Assembly: GCF_003605755.1 (NCBI RefSeq) | Contig: NZ_RAHJ01000011.1 | Span: 91,183-155,182, forward strand | From: Tsuneonella suprasediminis | GTDB lineage: Bacteria > Pseudomonadota > Alphaproteobacteria > Sphingomonadales > Sphingomonadaceae | DNA: 64,000 nt | Direction: 5' to 3' | Part shown: positions 51,282 through 61,601 of the stretch, in pieces | Position numbering within the stretch: the stretch's first letter is position 1 | Layout of the letters: the number at the start of each line of letters is the position of its first letter | Notes under the pieces: model-generated | What the model was told of the DNA's origin: nothing | What the model saw: only the letters and a program-made list of their open reading frames with translations | The model's database searches: none | Program-made: the position numbers and the translations under genes

Positions 51282-52352
51282 TCATCGTAGCTTCAGTGTC
51301 GCCAGACCCAGCAGCGCAAGGACGATGGAAATGATCCAGAACCGGATCACGACAGTGGATTCTTTCCACCCCAGCTGCTCGAAATGATGGTGTATCGGAG
51401 CCATGCGGAACACCCGCTTCCCGGTTCGCTTGAACCAGAATACCTGAATAATCACCGACAGCGCTTCGAATACGAACAGCCCGCCGACGATCGCCAGCAC
51501 GATTTCATGATGGCTCGCCACAGCAATCGCGCCCAGCGCACCGCCCAATGCAAGGCTGCCGGTGTCGCCCATGAACACTGCCGCCGGTGGTGCATTGAAC
51601 CACAGGAACGCCAGCCCCGCGCCCATGATCGCCGCACAGAAAATCGCCAGTTCGCCCGCGCCGGGCACATGCGGAATGCCGAGATACGCGGAAAAGTCTT
51701 CGCGTCCTGCCAGATAAGCGATGATCGCGAAGGTGCCGGAAGCGATAATCACCGGCATTGTCGCCAGCCCGTCCAGCCCGTCGGTCAGGTTCACAGCGTT
51801 GCCTGCGCCGACAATCACCACAGCGGCAAACACATAATACGCCGGGCCAAGCGGAATCCCCGCCTGCATCATGAACGGCACATAGAGCACTGTGTTGATC
51901 TGTCCGACGATGATCCACGACGCGATCCCTGCAACGATGAATTCGAGCAGAAGGCGGACCTTGCCCGAAACGCCCTTGTGACTGGCCTTCGACACTTTGT
52001 CGTAATCGTCCATAAAACCGATTACGCCGAAACCAATAGTCACTGCAAAGCAGGCCCATACGAACGGATTCTTCAGATCCATCCATAGCAGCAGTGAAAT
52101 CGTCAGCGAGATCAGGATCATCAGTCCACCCATCGTGGGCGTACCACGCTTGGCAAGATGGGTCTGCGGGCCGTCTTCACGGATCGGCTGCCCCTTACCC
52201 TGCCGCACCCGCAGCATATCGATGAAGCGCGGCCCGATCAGCAGACCGATCAGCAAGGCCGTGAGCAGAACCGCTCCCGAGCGAAATGTCTGGTAGCGTA
52301 TGAGGTTAAGTACGCCCTCGAAATGCAACCATTCGGCAATCAGATAGAGCAT
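51282..52352 (-). CDS. mraY: phospho-MurNAc-pentapeptide translocase
   Basis: A 356-residue ten-helix membrane enzyme that makes lipid I by moving phospho-MurNAc-pentapeptide to undecaprenyl phosphate. Motifs [38 protein letters not shown] (catalytic Asp pair), [10 protein letters not shown] and [14 protein letters not shown] are intact. Its ATG shares one base with the murF stop (TGATG). Confidence 0.98.
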   Translation of the reverse strand: MLYLIAEWLHFEGVLNLIRYQTFRSGAVLLTALLIGLLIGPRFIDMLRVRQGKGQPIREDGPQTHLAKRGTPTMGGLMILISLTISLLLWMDLKNPFVWACFAVTIGFGVIGFMDDYDKVSKASHKGVSGKVRLLLEFIVAGIASWIIVGQINTVLYVPFMMQAGIPLGPAYYVFAAVVIVGAGNAVNLTDGLDGLATMPVIIASGTFAIIAYLAGREDFSAYLGIPHVPGAGELAIFCAAIMGAGLAFLWFNAPPAAVFMGDTGSLALGGALGAIAVASHHEIVLAIVGGLFVFEALSVIIQVFWFKRTGKRVFRMAPIHHHFEQLGWKESTVVIRFWIISIVLALLGLATLKLR

Positions 52353-53824
52353 CAGCCTTCCCGGCCCATTGTCCCACGGTCGACGAAGTGAGCGACGACC
52401 CGCCCAAGCCCGACCGAATTCGAACCTTTGACGAGGACCGCGTCTCCAGCAGCAAGCCCGAATTCTTCGAGCGCGCCAATGGCTTCGCCTGGACCATCGC
52501 AATGCGCGAAGCCGAGTCCGGCGGCAAGCGGAGCGCCACCCGGTTTCCCCAGTTCGCGTGCCAGCGCCGTCATCTCTTCACCCACCAGAATGACATAATC
52601 GACCTGCGCCTCCACCAGCGGTTCGGCCAGTTGGGCGTGGAAACCGGGCGCGAAATCCCCCAGTTCTTTCATACTGCCGAGAACGGCGATCCGACGCGTA
52701 GCGGGTGTTTGCCCCAACTGGCGCAAAGTCGCCCGCATCGATGCAGGGTTCGCGTTGTAACTTTCGTCGATCAACAGCGCGTGACCACCCGGCGCAGCGA
52801 TCCGGTGGCGCGCACCGCGCCCCTTCAGGCCGCCCATTTCCGCCAGCGCAAGGCCGGCCGACCCCAGATCGCCACCGACCGCCTTCACCGCCGCCATCAC
52901 CGCCAGCGCATTGGAAATCCAGTGATCCCCCGGCTCCGCAACGGTAAAGCACAGGCGCGTGCCGCAAATATCCGCTGTCACCAGCGCGCCGCCATTGGCG
53001 CTGGGAATGGCGTCGAGCAAGCGGGCATCAGCACTGGCGCTGCGGCCGAAGCCGATCACCGTCGCCCCTGCCGCCACGGCATGCGCTTTCAAACGCTCGA
53101 AATGCGGACTGTCAGCCGGAACGACCGCCGTGCCACCTGGCATCAGACCGCCAAATACCTCGCCCTTGGCATCGGCAATCGCCTCTTCACTGCCGAGGTT
53201 TTCGATATGCGCTGGCGCAATCGTCGTCACCACCGCGACATGAGGGCGCACCTGCACAGTCAGTGCGGCGATCTCGCCTGCGTGGTTCATCCCCATTTCG
53301 AAGATGCCAAACTGGCTGCGCCCCGGCATCCGCGCCAGGCTGAGCGGGACACCAACATGATTATTGTAGCTCCGCACGGAGCGGTGCGCCGCGCCCCGGC
53401 TGCTGCGGTCGAGCGCAGCGAAGATTGCTTCTTTCACACCGGTCTTGCCGACCGACCCGGTCACCGCAATCCGCAACGCATCCGCCCGGTCGCGTGCGGC
53501 GGCGGCCAGCGCTTCCAGTGCAGCGGTTGTATCTTCCACCAGAATATGCGGCCAGTCGATCGGCTCGCTTACCAGTGCAGCAGCGGCCCCGTTGGCAAAT
53601 GCCTTGGACAGAAAGCGATGCCCGTCGGTGGTTTCACCCTTGAGCGCCACGAACAGATCGCCCGAACGGACGTCGCGCGAATCGATCTCCACCCCGGACA
53701 CCTGAAACGCCCCGCTGGCCTTGCCACCGGTCGCCGCTGCAATCGCATCGGCATCCCACAGCGCCAGCGCGAAACGGTCGCGCTTCTCACGCGGCCATGA
53801 CAGAATTGCGCGGTTCACACTCAT
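52352..53824 (-). CDS. murF: UDP-MurNAc-tripeptide--D-Ala-D-Ala ligase
   Basis: A 490-residue Mur ligase that adds the dipeptide made by Ddl. The ATP loop is [40 protein letters not shown] and [20 protein letters not shown] are MurF signatures. The start at 53824 is the ATGA overlap with murE. It is slightly longer than the usual 450-470 residues. Confidence 0.97.
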   Translation of the reverse strand: MSVNRAILSWPREKRDRFALALWDADAIAAATGGKASGAFQVSGVEIDSRDVRSGDLFVALKGETTDGHRFLSKAFANGAAAALVSEPIDWPHILVEDTTAALEALAAAARDRADALRIAVTGSVGKTGVKEAIFAALDRSSRGAAHRSVRSYNNHVGVPLSLARMPGRSQFGIFEMGMNHAGEIAALTVQVRPHVAVVTTIAPAHIENLGSEEAIADAKGEVFGGLMPGGTAVVPADSPHFERLKAHAVAAGATVIGFGRSASADARLLDAIPSANGGALVTADICGTRLCFTVAEPGDHWISNALAVMAAVKAVGGDLGSAGLALAEMGGLKGRGARHRIAAPGGHALLIDESYNANPASMRATLRQLGQTPATRRIAVLGSMKELGDFAPGFHAQLAEPLVEAQVDYVILVGEEMTALARELGKPGGAPLAAGLGFAHCDGPGEAIGALEEFGLAAGDAVLVKGSNSVGLGRVVAHFVDRGTMGREG

Positions 53825-55284
53825 GCCCCGGCCCCTTGTCCGGCGGCGCATTCGCGCGCCACGGTTACGTCGTCAAACGGCAATACCCGCATATTTTCCC
53901 CGGCCCCCACGATCTGACCCTGTTCGTGACCTTTGCCCGCCAAAAGGACGATGTCCCCGCTGCCCGCCATATCGATGGCTGCGGCGATGGCGGCACGGCG
54001 ATCGCCGATATCCTGCGCCCCGCTGGTGCCAGACATGACGGCGCGACGGATATCCGCCGGGTCTTCCCCGCGGGGGTTATCATCGGTGACAATCACGACA
54101 TCTGCCTTCTGGCTAGCGACCCGGCCCATCTCGGCCCGTTTGCCCTTATCGCGATCTCCGCCCGCTCCGAACACCACCAGAAGGCGTTTTTCCACGTGTG
54201 GACGCAAAGCATCAATCGCCGCGTCCAACGCATCGGGGGTGTGAGCATAGTCGACATAGACCGGCGCACCGGCCCGATTGATCGCCGCCCGCTCCAGACG
54301 CCCGCGTACCGGTTGCAGCCGCGCCAGCGCATCGAACGTCGCCTTCGGATCACCGCCGGTGGCAATTGCCAACCCGGCAGATACCAGCGCATTTGCCGCC
54401 TGATAGGCACCGATCAACGGCAGCACGACTTTGTACTGAACGCCCTCGTATTCGAGCTGCAACTGCTGACCCAGCTCGGTGGGAGTGCGGGCGAGCAGGC
54501 GGATCCCCTCTGCCTGCTCGCCCACGGGCAGCACGCGCAACCCCCGTGCGCGTGCGTGCTCCCCGGCGCGGGCGGACCAGCTATCCCCACCCTGCCAGAT
54601 AACAGCTGTGCCACTATCCATCACCACTTCGTCGAACAGCCGCATTTTGGCAGCGAAATATTCGTCCATCGTTGCGTGGTAATCGAGGTGATCGCGGCTA
54701 AAATTGGTGAAAGCACCGGCGGCGACCCGCAAGCCTTCGTTGCGATATTGCGACAGCCCGTGGCTCGACGCTTCGTATGCGACATGCGAAACACCCTCGC
54801 GCGCCAGCCCGGTCAAGTTGGACAGGAACGTGACGATATCGGGCGTAGTCAGCCCGGTGGAGACGCTCCCATCAGGGGTCGTAACCCCCAGAGTGCCAAT
54901 CGATGCCGCACTGAACCCTGCCATGCGCCACAGCTGACGGGTCATTTCCACGGTGGAGGTTTTGCCGTTCGTTCCCGTCACCGCAACAATGGTCTGCGGC
55001 ACAGGCTGGAAGAAACGTGCAGCCAGCAAGGCAAATGTGCGGCGCGGGTTATCGCTGGCAATATGCAGCGCCCCTTCCACCACCACCTCAGGCCGGGCGA
55101 CCACAGCAACCGCACCGGCAGCGATTGCGGCAGGAATGAAGTCCTCCCCGTTGACTTTGGCACCCTGAAACGCGCCGAACACGGTGCCGCGCGCAACCTT
55201 GCGATTGTCGATGGCGAAACCCGTAACCGTCGCATCGACGTCGGCACTAAAGCCAGTATCGGTAAGGAGAGTCGCCAGCTTCAT
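53821..55284 (-). CDS. murE: UDP-MurNAc-dipeptide--meso-diaminopimelate ligase
   Basis: A 487-residue Mur ligase. The ATP loop VAVTGTNGKTSTVEMTRQLW and EASSHGLSQYRNEGLRVAAG are typical. The motif DDNPRGEDP marks the meso-diaminopimelate-specific type, as expected in a Gram-negative. The start at 55284 (MKLATLLTDTG) gives an ATGA overlap with ftsI; the frame is open upstream but inside ftsI. Confidence 0.97.
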   Translation of the reverse strand: MKLATLLTDTGFSADVDATVTGFAIDNRKVARGTVFGAFQGAKVNGEDFIPAAIAAGAVAVVARPEVVVEGALHIASDNPRRTFALLAARFFQPVPQTIVAVTGTNGKTSTVEMTRQLWRMAGFSAASIGTLGVTTPDGSVSTGLTTPDIVTFLSNLTGLAREGVSHVAYEASSHGLSQYRNEGLRVAAGAFTNFSRDHLDYHATMDEYFAAKMRLFDEVVMDSGTAVIWQGGDSWSARAGEHARARGLRVLPVGEQAEGIRLLARTPTELGQQLQLEYEGVQYKVVLPLIGAYQAANALVSAGLAIATGGDPKATFDALARLQPVRGRLERAAINRAGAPVYVDYAHTPDALDAAIDALRPHVEKRLLVVFGAGGDRDKGKRAEMGRVASQKADVVIVTDDNPRGEDPADIRRAVMSGTSGAQDIGDRRAAIAAAIDMAGSGDIVLLAGKGHEQGQIVGAGENMRVLPFDDVTVARECAAGQGAGA

Positions 55285-57005
55285 TCGCTTCCTCCGGTTT
55301 TGGGCACCAGCGGGGCGAGGTCCGACAGATCGACATCGCGCGTATTGTCGGGGTTGATGCCCAGCATAGGCCCGATGCGCGGGACCAGTCGCCCGACAAT
55401 CGGTGCGGCGTTCCATGCAGCGGTGCGCTGGAAACTGCTGGCTGTTGTGCCCTTGGGTTCGTCGAGCATGGCGATCACGACATAGCGCGGACGGTCCATC
55501 GGAAAGGCTGAGGCGAATGTCGAAACCACAGCAGTCTTGCGATAGCCATGAGCACCGGGCTTTTCCGCCGATCCTGTCTTGCCGCCGACGCGGAAACCGG
55601 GGGCATTGGCGTTGCGGCCCGTGCCATAGACAGCGATCATCCGCAAAAGCTGACGCATCCGCGAGCTGGTGCTGGCCTTGAACACGCGGCGACCGCGCAC
55701 AGCGTGGCCCGGCTCCACCTTATACAGAGTTGCCGGGCGCCAGATCCCGCCGTTGACCAGCGCTGCATAGGCGCTGGCGAGGTGCAGCGGCGTTACTGCG
55801 ATGCCGTGTCCGAAACCAACCGTCATCGTCCGCAAACGCGGCCACTTCTTGCCCGGCCAGATCGGGAAACCGCGCGCAGGTAGTTCAATAAACGGGCGTT
55901 CGTTCATCCCCAGATCGATCATCGTCTGGCGCAGACGTTCCGAACCCAGTTCATCGGCGATCCGGGCGGACACCGTGTTAGACGAATGGATCAGCGTTTC
56001 CGGCACGTTGAGCGTTGCGCCCATCGCGTGGCTGTCTTTGATCGTGAAACGCCCGACTTTGATTGGCGAGGCATCGTATTGCTTACCGAAATCGCGCACT
56101 ACGCCCGCATCGATTGCGCTGGCAACGGTGATCGGTTTGAATGTCGAACCCAGTTCGTAAACCTGATTGGTCACGCGGTTGAACATGTTATCCACGCCCG
56201 CCTGATCGATCTTGTTGGGGTTGAATTCGGGCAACGAGGCAAGCGCCAGCACTTCCCCGGTATCGACATCGAGAACGATCCCCGCCGCGCCCTTCGCATC
56301 GACTGCGCGCATACCGCGATTCAGCTCATCTTCCAGCGCGCCCTGCACCCGTGCATCGACCGACAGCGCCACGGGTTCGCCCCGCTGCGCCGGATCGAGC
56401 AGCCGCTTATCGAGAACTTCTTCCATGCCGACATGGCCGTGACCGTTGGCCCCGACATAGCCAAGAACATGCGCGCCCATCGACCCTTGCGGATAATGGC
56501 GTGAATTCTCTTTCGGCATCTCCAGAGCCAGCTCACCGATAGCGAGCACTTTATTGGCTTCTTCCGGCAAAACGCGACGGCGCAAATATCCGGCACGCCC
56601 CGACGCCAGCTTCGCAGCCACTTCGCTTTCATCCATGTCGGGGAAGATCGCGACCAGTTCGCGAGCCACTTCCTGCGGCGTTTTGACGAGCGGGCTGCCG
56701 CCATTAAGCGCGGCGGGATTGTACCACAGCGCGAACGCCGGAAATGCCCGCGCCAGCGGCTGTCCGTTGCGATCGGTGATCTCACCGCGCGGCGGCAACA
56801 ACGCTTCGCTGAGCGTTTCGGTTACTACCGACCGGTCGGCCAGACCCAGAAACCCGATCCGCATCACCGCAGCCAGCGCTACAGCGCCGAACATCATTGC
56901 CACGACCAGTAAACGAATACGGGCGACAGTCAGGGACTGCCGCCGCATCGTAACCAGCCGGACCCGGCCAGACGAGATTGCCGTGCTGACCGTGAGTGCG
57001 TTCAC
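55281..57005 (-). CDS. ftsI: peptidoglycan transpeptidase FtsI (PBP3)
   Basis: A 574-residue class B penicillin-binding protein that cross-links septal murein with FtsW. It has an N-terminal membrane segment (about 30-52), the pedestal domain, and the transpeptidase motifs STFK (Ser287), SSN (341-343) and KTGSA (476-480). The GTG start at 57005 overlaps the ftsL stop (GTGA). Confidence 0.97.
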   Translation of the reverse strand: MNALTVSTAISSGRVRLVTMRRQSLTVARIRLLVVAMMFGAVALAAVMRIGFLGLADRSVVTETLSEALLPPRGEITDRNGQPLARAFPAFALWYNPAALNGGSPLVKTPQEVARELVAIFPDMDESEVAAKLASGRAGYLRRRVLPEEANKVLAIGELALEMPKENSRHYPQGSMGAHVLGYVGANGHGHVGMEEVLDKRLLDPAQRGEPVALSVDARVQGALEDELNRGMRAVDAKGAAGIVLDVDTGEVLALASLPEFNPNKIDQAGVDNMFNRVTNQVYELGSTFKPITVASAIDAGVVRDFGKQYDASPIKVGRFTIKDSHAMGATLNVPETLIHSSNTVSARIADELGSERLRQTMIDLGMNERPFIELPARGFPIWPGKKWPRLRTMTVGFGHGIAVTPLHLASAYAALVNGGIWRPATLYKVEPGHAVRGRRVFKASTSSRMRQLLRMIAVYGTGRNANAPGFRVGGKTGSAEKPGAHGYRKTAVVSTFASAFPMDRPRYVVIAMLDEPKGTTASSFQRTAAWNAAPIVGRLVPRIGPMLGINPDNTRDVDLSDLAPLVPKTGGSE

Positions 57006-57481
57006 CGCCCCCCCTCGGCCAATAACTCGCCACCTTGCGCGAGCGCTGCTGCCAGCGCCCCTGACTCAACTCTGTTATGCACCGGCTTGCCCGTCAGCGG
57101 AGATACCATTTCCGGGTATTTCATCACCCGCCCCGCTTCCGGTGCCTGCGCCACCCGGATCGGAGATGGCGCGTTGTGTGACGGCACTTCGCCCAGTGCT
57201 GCCAACTGGCGTTCGCTTTCCAGATACTGATCGGCGCGCGGCGGCTCATAACCGAAATCGACCGCATTCCACTGCGCCAGCTGGTGCTGGCTGGCCCGCG
57301 TTTCAAATTCGGTTTCGAGGATCGTTTTTTCCTGCTGCAACGACACGATGCGACGTTCAGCGAGGCGCACCTCGCTCTTCACCGAATTCACCTTGAACGT
57401 CAAAGCCATAAATGCAGAGAAGCAGATTGCGAGGGTCACGACCCATCCAATCTGTCGCAAGCGACTACCGTTTACCATCAT
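57002..57481 (-). CDS. ftsL: cell division protein FtsL-like
   Basis: A 159-residue bitopic protein with one membrane segment (about 10-30) followed by a heptad-type coiled coil (about 32-70, [20 protein letters not shown]). Position between rsmH and ftsI and the start/stop overlaps with both identify it as FtsL. It has an unusually long periplasmic tail (about 75-159) rich in Pro, Ala and Gly compared with E. coli FtsL (121 residues). Confidence 0.9.
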   Translation of the reverse strand: MMVNGSRLRQIGWVVTLAICFSAFMALTFKVNSVKSEVRLAERRIVSLQQEKTILETEFETRASQHQLAQWNAVDFGYEPPRADQYLESERQLAALGEVPSHNAPSPIRVAQAPEAGRVMKYPEMVSPLTGKPVHNRVESGALAAALAQGGELLAEGGR

Positions 57482-58434
57482 GCAGCCTCCCTGGCTGGCG
57501 TTGCAGTGCGAACCGCGTGGCGCAGCGTTGCCGAGCGCGCGCGGGGATTTCTGTCGAGTTCAGCAGTGCCAGGGCGGATCGCCTTCGACACGTCGCGAAA
57601 TGTGGCCGGGGCCGTTTCGGCCTGCGGCAAGTGACGCGATCCGGTGGCATTGGCGCTAGATGCATCGCGCAGGAACCGTTTGACGATGCGGTCTTCCAGA
57701 CTGTGAAAGCTGACCACAGCCAGCCGCCCACCTTCGCTCAGCAGTTCTTCCGCTCCGCTCAGCCCCTGCTCCAGCTCCGCCAGTTCGGCGTTCACATGGA
57801 TACGCACCGCCTGAAAGCTGCGCGTAGCCGGGTCTTTCGGCGCGCCGGGGCGATAGCCGAGCGCCTTGCGAACCACGCGCGCCAGATCGCCGGTGGTTTC
57901 CAGCGGACGGGCAGCAACAATCGCGCGGGCGACGCGGCGGCTCTGGCGTTCTTCGCCATAATGATAAAGCACGTCAGCAATCTGCGCTTCGTCGGCAGTA
58001 TTCAGGAAATCGGCCGCGCTTTCGCCATCCTGCCCCATCCGCATGTCGAGCGGGCCGTCGGACGAGAAAGCAAAGCCGCGATCCGCCTGATCGAGCTGCA
58101 TCGACGAAACGCCAATATCCATCACCACGCCATCGACGCGCGACACGCCTGCATCGCGCATGGCCGCAACCATTTCCGAAAAACGACGCGGGTGGAGAAC
58201 GAGGCGCGGCGGCTTTTCCTCCGCCTCGTGCCACTTGCGACCTGCAGCGATGGCATCGGGATCCCGGTCGAACGCATGGACGCTGGCCCCTGCATCGAGC
58301 AGAGCACGGGTATAACCGCCCGCGCCGAACGTGGCATCGACGATCACGTCGCCCGGCTGCGGCGCCAGTGCGGCGATCACTTCGTCCAGCAACACGGGAA
58401 TGTGCGGGGCATCGGGGGACGGGAACACGCTCAC
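57478..58434 (-). CDS. rsmH: 16S rRNA (cytosine-1402-N4) methyltransferase
   Basis: A 318-residue SAM-dependent methyltransferase (MraW). The start is a GTG at 58434 ([15 protein letters not shown] follows), chosen because it forms a GTGA overlap with the mraZ stop; the frame is open 18 codons further inside mraZ. Motifs [38 protein letters not shown] and [17 protein letters not shown] are complete. Confidence 0.97.
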   Translation of the reverse strand: MSVFPSPDAPHIPVLLDEVIAALAPQPGDVIVDATFGAGGYTRALLDAGASVHAFDRDPDAIAAGRKWHEAEEKPPRLVLHPRRFSEMVAAMRDAGVSRVDGVVMDIGVSSMQLDQADRGFAFSSDGPLDMRMGQDGESAADFLNTADEAQIADVLYHYGEERQSRRVARAIVAARPLETTGDLARVVRKALGYRPGAPKDPATRSFQAVRIHVNAELAELEQGLSGAEELLSEGGRLAVVSFHSLEDRIVKRFLRDASSANATGSRHLPQAETAPATFRDVSKAIRPGTAELDRNPRARSATLRHAVRTATPAREAA

Positions 58435-58952
58435 TTGCCCTTCCCCTTCGCCATGAAGTCGGCACAGGCGGCCTTCGCGGCAGCCCACTCGTCACCCATC
58501 TTCATCAGTTCTTCGGGGTTCCAGATGGTGAACTGACGGCCACCGCCCTGAAAGAACAACGCATCGCCGACATTGCCAAGCGTACGCAGATGTTCCGGCA
58601 TCACGAAGCGGCCTGAATCGTCGAACGGCACACGGGCGAAGCCGAACAGTTGCGCCGCGCGCGTATCGCGGTCGAAATCGAGGCCGTACTTGTCCTCCTC
58701 GCGGTCGAGCTGCGCTTCCAGTTCGGGCATGCGTGAAAGGCCAAACCCGGTCAGGCAGTTGAACCGGGCATGTTTATCGAGGCACAGGATTTTTCCGTCG
58801 CTGGAAGCCTTCACCGCGTTGCGGAACAACGGCGGAAGGACAAAGCGATCCTTCTCGCCCATCGGCGAGAAGGCCTGTCCGCTGTAACCGTTGAAATCGC
58901 TCGACGCCAAGTTCCCCTGCCCCTCTGAGGAGGTACCCACCTCCGCGAACAT
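58431..58952 (-). CDS. mraZ: transcriptional regulator MraZ
   Basis: A 173-residue protein with two SpoVT/AbrB-type DNA-binding repeats, each marked by a phrase of the type (G/D)RFVx[16 protein letters not shown] and [13 protein letters not shown]. The ATG at 58952 has GGAG eight bases upstream. MraZ proteins bind tandem repeats before their own gene and repress the dcw cluster. A matching repeat array lies at 59061-59096. The N-terminal ~25 residues before the first repeat are longer than in E. coli, as in other sphingomonads. Confidence 0.95.
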   Translation of the reverse strand: MFAEVGTSSEGQGNLASSDFNGYSGQAFSPMGEKDRFVLPPLFRNAVKASSDGKILCLDKHARFNCLTGFGLSRMPELEAQLDREEDKYGLDFDRDTRAAQLFGFARVPFDDSGRFVMPEHLRTLGNVGDALFFQGGGRQFTIWNPEELMKMGDEWAAAKAACADFMAKGKGK

Positions 58953-59060
58953 GCCTTCTCCGTGCCCAACCGCGCGTGCGAGGCCAGGTCGCGCCACCCA
59001 TCGGCGGCACGCAACACGAAACAGCATCTTCGATGGAAGATGGTCTTAACCAACCTGACA

Positions 59061-59096
59061 TGGGGATGGAAGGGAAAATTAGGGGATCATTGGGGA
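59061..59096 (+). promoter_or_regulatory. four-unit MraZ-type operator upstream of mraZ
   Basis: Four GGG-containing units start exactly every ten bases: TGGGGA at 59061, AGGGAA at 59071, AGGGGA at 59081 and TGGGGA at 59091. MraZ is known to bind TGGGN-type direct repeats separated by five bases in front of its own gene. The array is 110-145 bases before the mraZ start, just downstream of a candidate -10. Confidence 0.65.
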
Positions 59097-59105
59097 AATT
59101 ACGGT

Positions 59106-59111
59106 ATTATA
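59106..59111 (-). promoter_or_regulatory. candidate -10 element of the dcw promoter
   Basis: TATAAT reads on the minus strand in an AT-rich patch before mraZ. No good -35 is found 16-18 bases upstream (GGATGA), so this is only half a promoter. The MraZ-type repeats start about ten bases downstream, where they would overlap the transcription start. The rest of the 58953-59295 gap holds no gene. Confidence 0.45.
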
Positions 59112-59295
59112 TTGATTTTATGCAACTTTCATCCCTGCTGCCTCCTGCTTAGCTTACCACACCTCGCCGGTAACCGATACGCGAATCCACGTTATCCCGC
59201 GCGATCCCCGGCTGGTTTCCCGCATTTTCCCCGATTTGAAGAGCGGTGCCGATTCTCGCCCATTATCCGCGCCAGATACGGCGCACATTGGCGGA

Positions 59296-60075
59296 TCAGT
59301 CGTTGAACGCGCGTTTGGCCAGGTCGCGCAGGAGTTCGGCGCCATCGGTCACGTGGTGCTGCTCCAACAAAGCCGCATCGGCCACGATCAGCGCGCGCCC
59401 TTCGCCGATGGCGCAGTCGGCCACGATCCCGCCTGCAGACAAAGTGCACGTGGCGGGTGCCTGCGGATCGGTTGGTTGCAGCACGAACTGCCCTGCCTGA
59501 TTGATCGGCAGTTCAGCACCAGCGACCGTGACAGTCCGCTCGCCCTCAGGCTGATCGAGGTCGTATCGCAGCTCCAGCCCCCAGTGTGCCAGAATTGGCG
59601 ACAAGAGCACAACATCCTGCGGGCGGCGCTTGTCGCCAATGGCAAAATGAGTGTCGCCCGTCAGAAACGGATCGGCAAACAGCAGCAGATGCCCGCCGCC
59701 CCGCACCCACTCGTCCAACGCGACATTTTCAACTGGGGCCAATGCGCGCGGCTGAGCCAGCAACAGGCGCCTGTAACTCGCCAGAGAGCCCCCCTTTCCC
59801 CCAACCCCGCTATCGGGACCGGCAAGTGTATCGAGCGGTGTAAGCGCCCAATCCCGTTCCAGCGCAATGCGCGGCCACGGTGGTGGCTGTTTGCTATCCA
59901 GCAGGTCCGAAACGCTGGCGCTTTCGTTCCAGTAAATCGGCAACGAGGAATAGAGCGCGACCGGCGGTCGATCCCGCGCAGGCCATGCCAGCACGGCAAA
60001 ACCGGCCAGCGCTGCGATAAGCAAAGCCAGCCCAATATAGAACCGTCGCCGATTACGGATAACAAAGAGGCTCAA
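59296..60075 (-). CDS. unknown protein with one membrane anchor
   Basis: A 259-residue protein with one N-terminal membrane segment (about 12-32) and a soluble part. WVRGGGHLLLFADPFLTGD resembles the core of GldG/DUF4350-like proteins, which have a GATase1-like fold, but the match is too weak to name a family. It starts inside the end of the upstream gene (4-base overlap), so the two are one unit. It lies just upstream of the dcw promoter region but is transcribed toward it. Function unknown. Confidence 0.72.
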   Translation of the reverse strand: MSLFVIRNRRRFYIGLALLIAALAGFAVLAWPARDRPPVALYSSLPIYWNESASVSDLLDSKQPPPWPRIALERDWALTPLDTLAGPDSGVGGKGGSLASYRRLLLAQPRALAPVENVALDEWVRGGGHLLLFADPFLTGDTHFAIGDKRRPQDVVLLSPILAHWGLELRYDLDQPEGERTVTVAGAELPINQAGQFVLQPTDPQAPATCTLSAGGIVADCAIGEGRALIVADAALLEQHHVTDGAELLRDLAKRAFND

Positions 60076-60428
60076 TTGCCAGTGCCGGTAACCGGCGCGT
60101 CCATTGTCGGTGATGGCGTGGGCGAAGCCGTTGCACCCGTGCCGCCATCGGCCGGGATATCGGGCACGACACCGGCATCGGCCAATGGATCGTTTTGCGG
60201 GGTCGACGGAGTGGCGGGCACAGTGGCCGCCGCCTCCGGCACAGTAGTCGCTTCGACTTCCTTCGCGCGATTTTCGATCACGTTGGCGATCCCGACCAGC
60301 AGGAGCACACCGACCAGCAGCGACACGCCGACCTGTAATCGCTGAACCGCTTCGGCCCGTGTACCGCCCAGCGGAACCGTTTCCTCAGCCTCTTCCGTTT
60401 CGGGTTGTCCGGTCTTGCTATCGGGCAT
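60072..60428 (-). CDS. small single-pass membrane protein, unknown
   Basis: A 118-residue protein with an acidic N-terminal tail, one membrane segment (about 34-52) and a Pro/Thr/Ala-rich C-terminal tail (about 60-118) that looks disordered. I do not recognise the family. Its stop overlaps the start of the next gene by four bases, so the pair is translationally coupled. Confidence 0.7.
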   Translation of the reverse strand: MPDSKTGQPETEEAEETVPLGGTRAEAVQRLQVGVSLLVGVLLLVGIANVIENRAKEVEATTVPEAAATVPATPSTPQNDPLADAGVVPDIPADGGTGATASPTPSPTMDAPVTGTGN

Positions 60429-60497
60429 AGCCGGGAAAGTAGTCTATGCTGTGCGCCAGTCAATCGCTGGCGCACATACACGCGCGATCAGATGCGA

Positions 60498-61499
60498 TCA
60501 GGCACGATCCAGCCAGTCGAACACCGGCAGATCTTTCGACCGCAACCAGTCTGCATTGTAAAGCGTGGAGAGATAGCGGAAGCCCGTGTCGCACAGGATC
60601 GTCGCCACCCGCGCATCGGGGCCAAGTTGCTTACCCAGCTTCACGGCCCCGGCAACATTGATGCCCGATGACAGGCCGAGGCACAGCCCCTCTTCGCGCA
60701 GCAGGCGGGCGACCCATTCCAGCCCTTCGCTGTCCGACACGCGGAACTGGGTATCGACCGGCGCACCTTCGAGATTGCCGGTGATGCGCCCCTGCCCGAT
60801 CCCTTCCGCGACGGAACTGCCTTCGGATTTCAGCTCGCCTTCGGCATAGTAGCTGTAGAGCGCAGCGCCGAAGGGGTCGGTCAGCGCGATCGTTGTGTCT
60901 TCGCTATGACTTTTCAGGCCCAGCCCGATCCCGGCAAAGGTTCCGCCAGTGCCAACGGCACAGGTGAAACCATCGATCCGCCCTTCCATCTGTTGCCAGA
61001 TTTCTTCCGCCGTACCTTCGATATGGGCCTTGCGGTTGGCGGTATTGTCGAACTGATTGGCCCAGACTGCGCCGTCGGTTTCTTCGGCAAGGCGGCGGCT
61101 GGTGTGCACGAAATGGTTGCAATCTGCGAATTTGGTTGGCGGCACCAGCACCAGCTCCGCGCCCAGCGCGCGCAAGGTGTCCATCTTCTCTTTCGACTGG
61201 TTGTCGGGCATCACGATAATCGTGCGATAACCCAGCGCATTGCAGACCAGCGCCAGCCCGATGCCGGTGTTGCCCGCGGTGCCTTCCACTACGGTGCCGC
61301 CGGGCTTCAGTTCGCCGCGCGCTTCGGCATCGCGGACGATCCACAGCGCGGCGCGATCTTTCACGCTGCCGCCGGGGTTGGCGAATTCGCACTTCCCCCA
61401 GATTTCGCATCCGGCCGCTTCGCTTGGTCCCTTCAGGAGCACCAGCGGGGTGTTACCAATCAGATCGAGAGTATTGTCGCGCACAGGCAAAGTCATCAT
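60498..61499 (-). CDS. cysK: cysteine synthase family PLP enzyme
   Basis: A 333-residue beta-family PLP enzyme that makes cysteine from O-acetylserine and sulfide. PLP binds at Lys47 in NPGGSVKDRAALWIV; GTAGNTGIGLALVCNALGYR is the substrate loop and VGTGGTFAGIGLGLKS the phosphate-binding loop. The start at 61499 (MMTLPVRDNTLDLIGNTPLV) is used. It resembles the longer group often annotated as cysteine synthase A; a cystathionine beta-synthase-like role cannot be excluded. Confidence 0.9.
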   Translation of the reverse strand: MMTLPVRDNTLDLIGNTPLVLLKGPSEAAGCEIWGKCEFANPGGSVKDRAALWIVRDAEARGELKPGGTVVEGTAGNTGIGLALVCNALGYRTIIVMPDNQSKEKMDTLRALGAELVLVPPTKFADCNHFVHTSRRLAEETDGAVWANQFDNTANRKAHIEGTAEEIWQQMEGRIDGFTCAVGTGGTFAGIGLGLKSHSEDTTIALTDPFGAALYSYYAEGELKSEGSSVAEGIGQGRITGNLEGAPVDTQFRVSDSEGLEWVARLLREEGLCLGLSSGINVAGAVKLGKQLGPDARVATILCDTGFRYLSTLYNADWLRSKDLPVFDWLDRA

Positions 61500-61601
61500 G
61501 CCTGGCGAAGTAAGACCCCACCCCGCACGGCGCAACGCAGTTCCACTACGCCCCCTGACACAGTGACTTGGCAGAAGGCGGAACGGGAAAAGGTAATGCG
61601 G

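Noticed and set aside
57293..57480. Reading ftsL as ftsB or a DivIC-type protein
   Set aside because: Gene order (rsmH, this gene, ftsI) and the 4-base overlaps fix it as FtsL.
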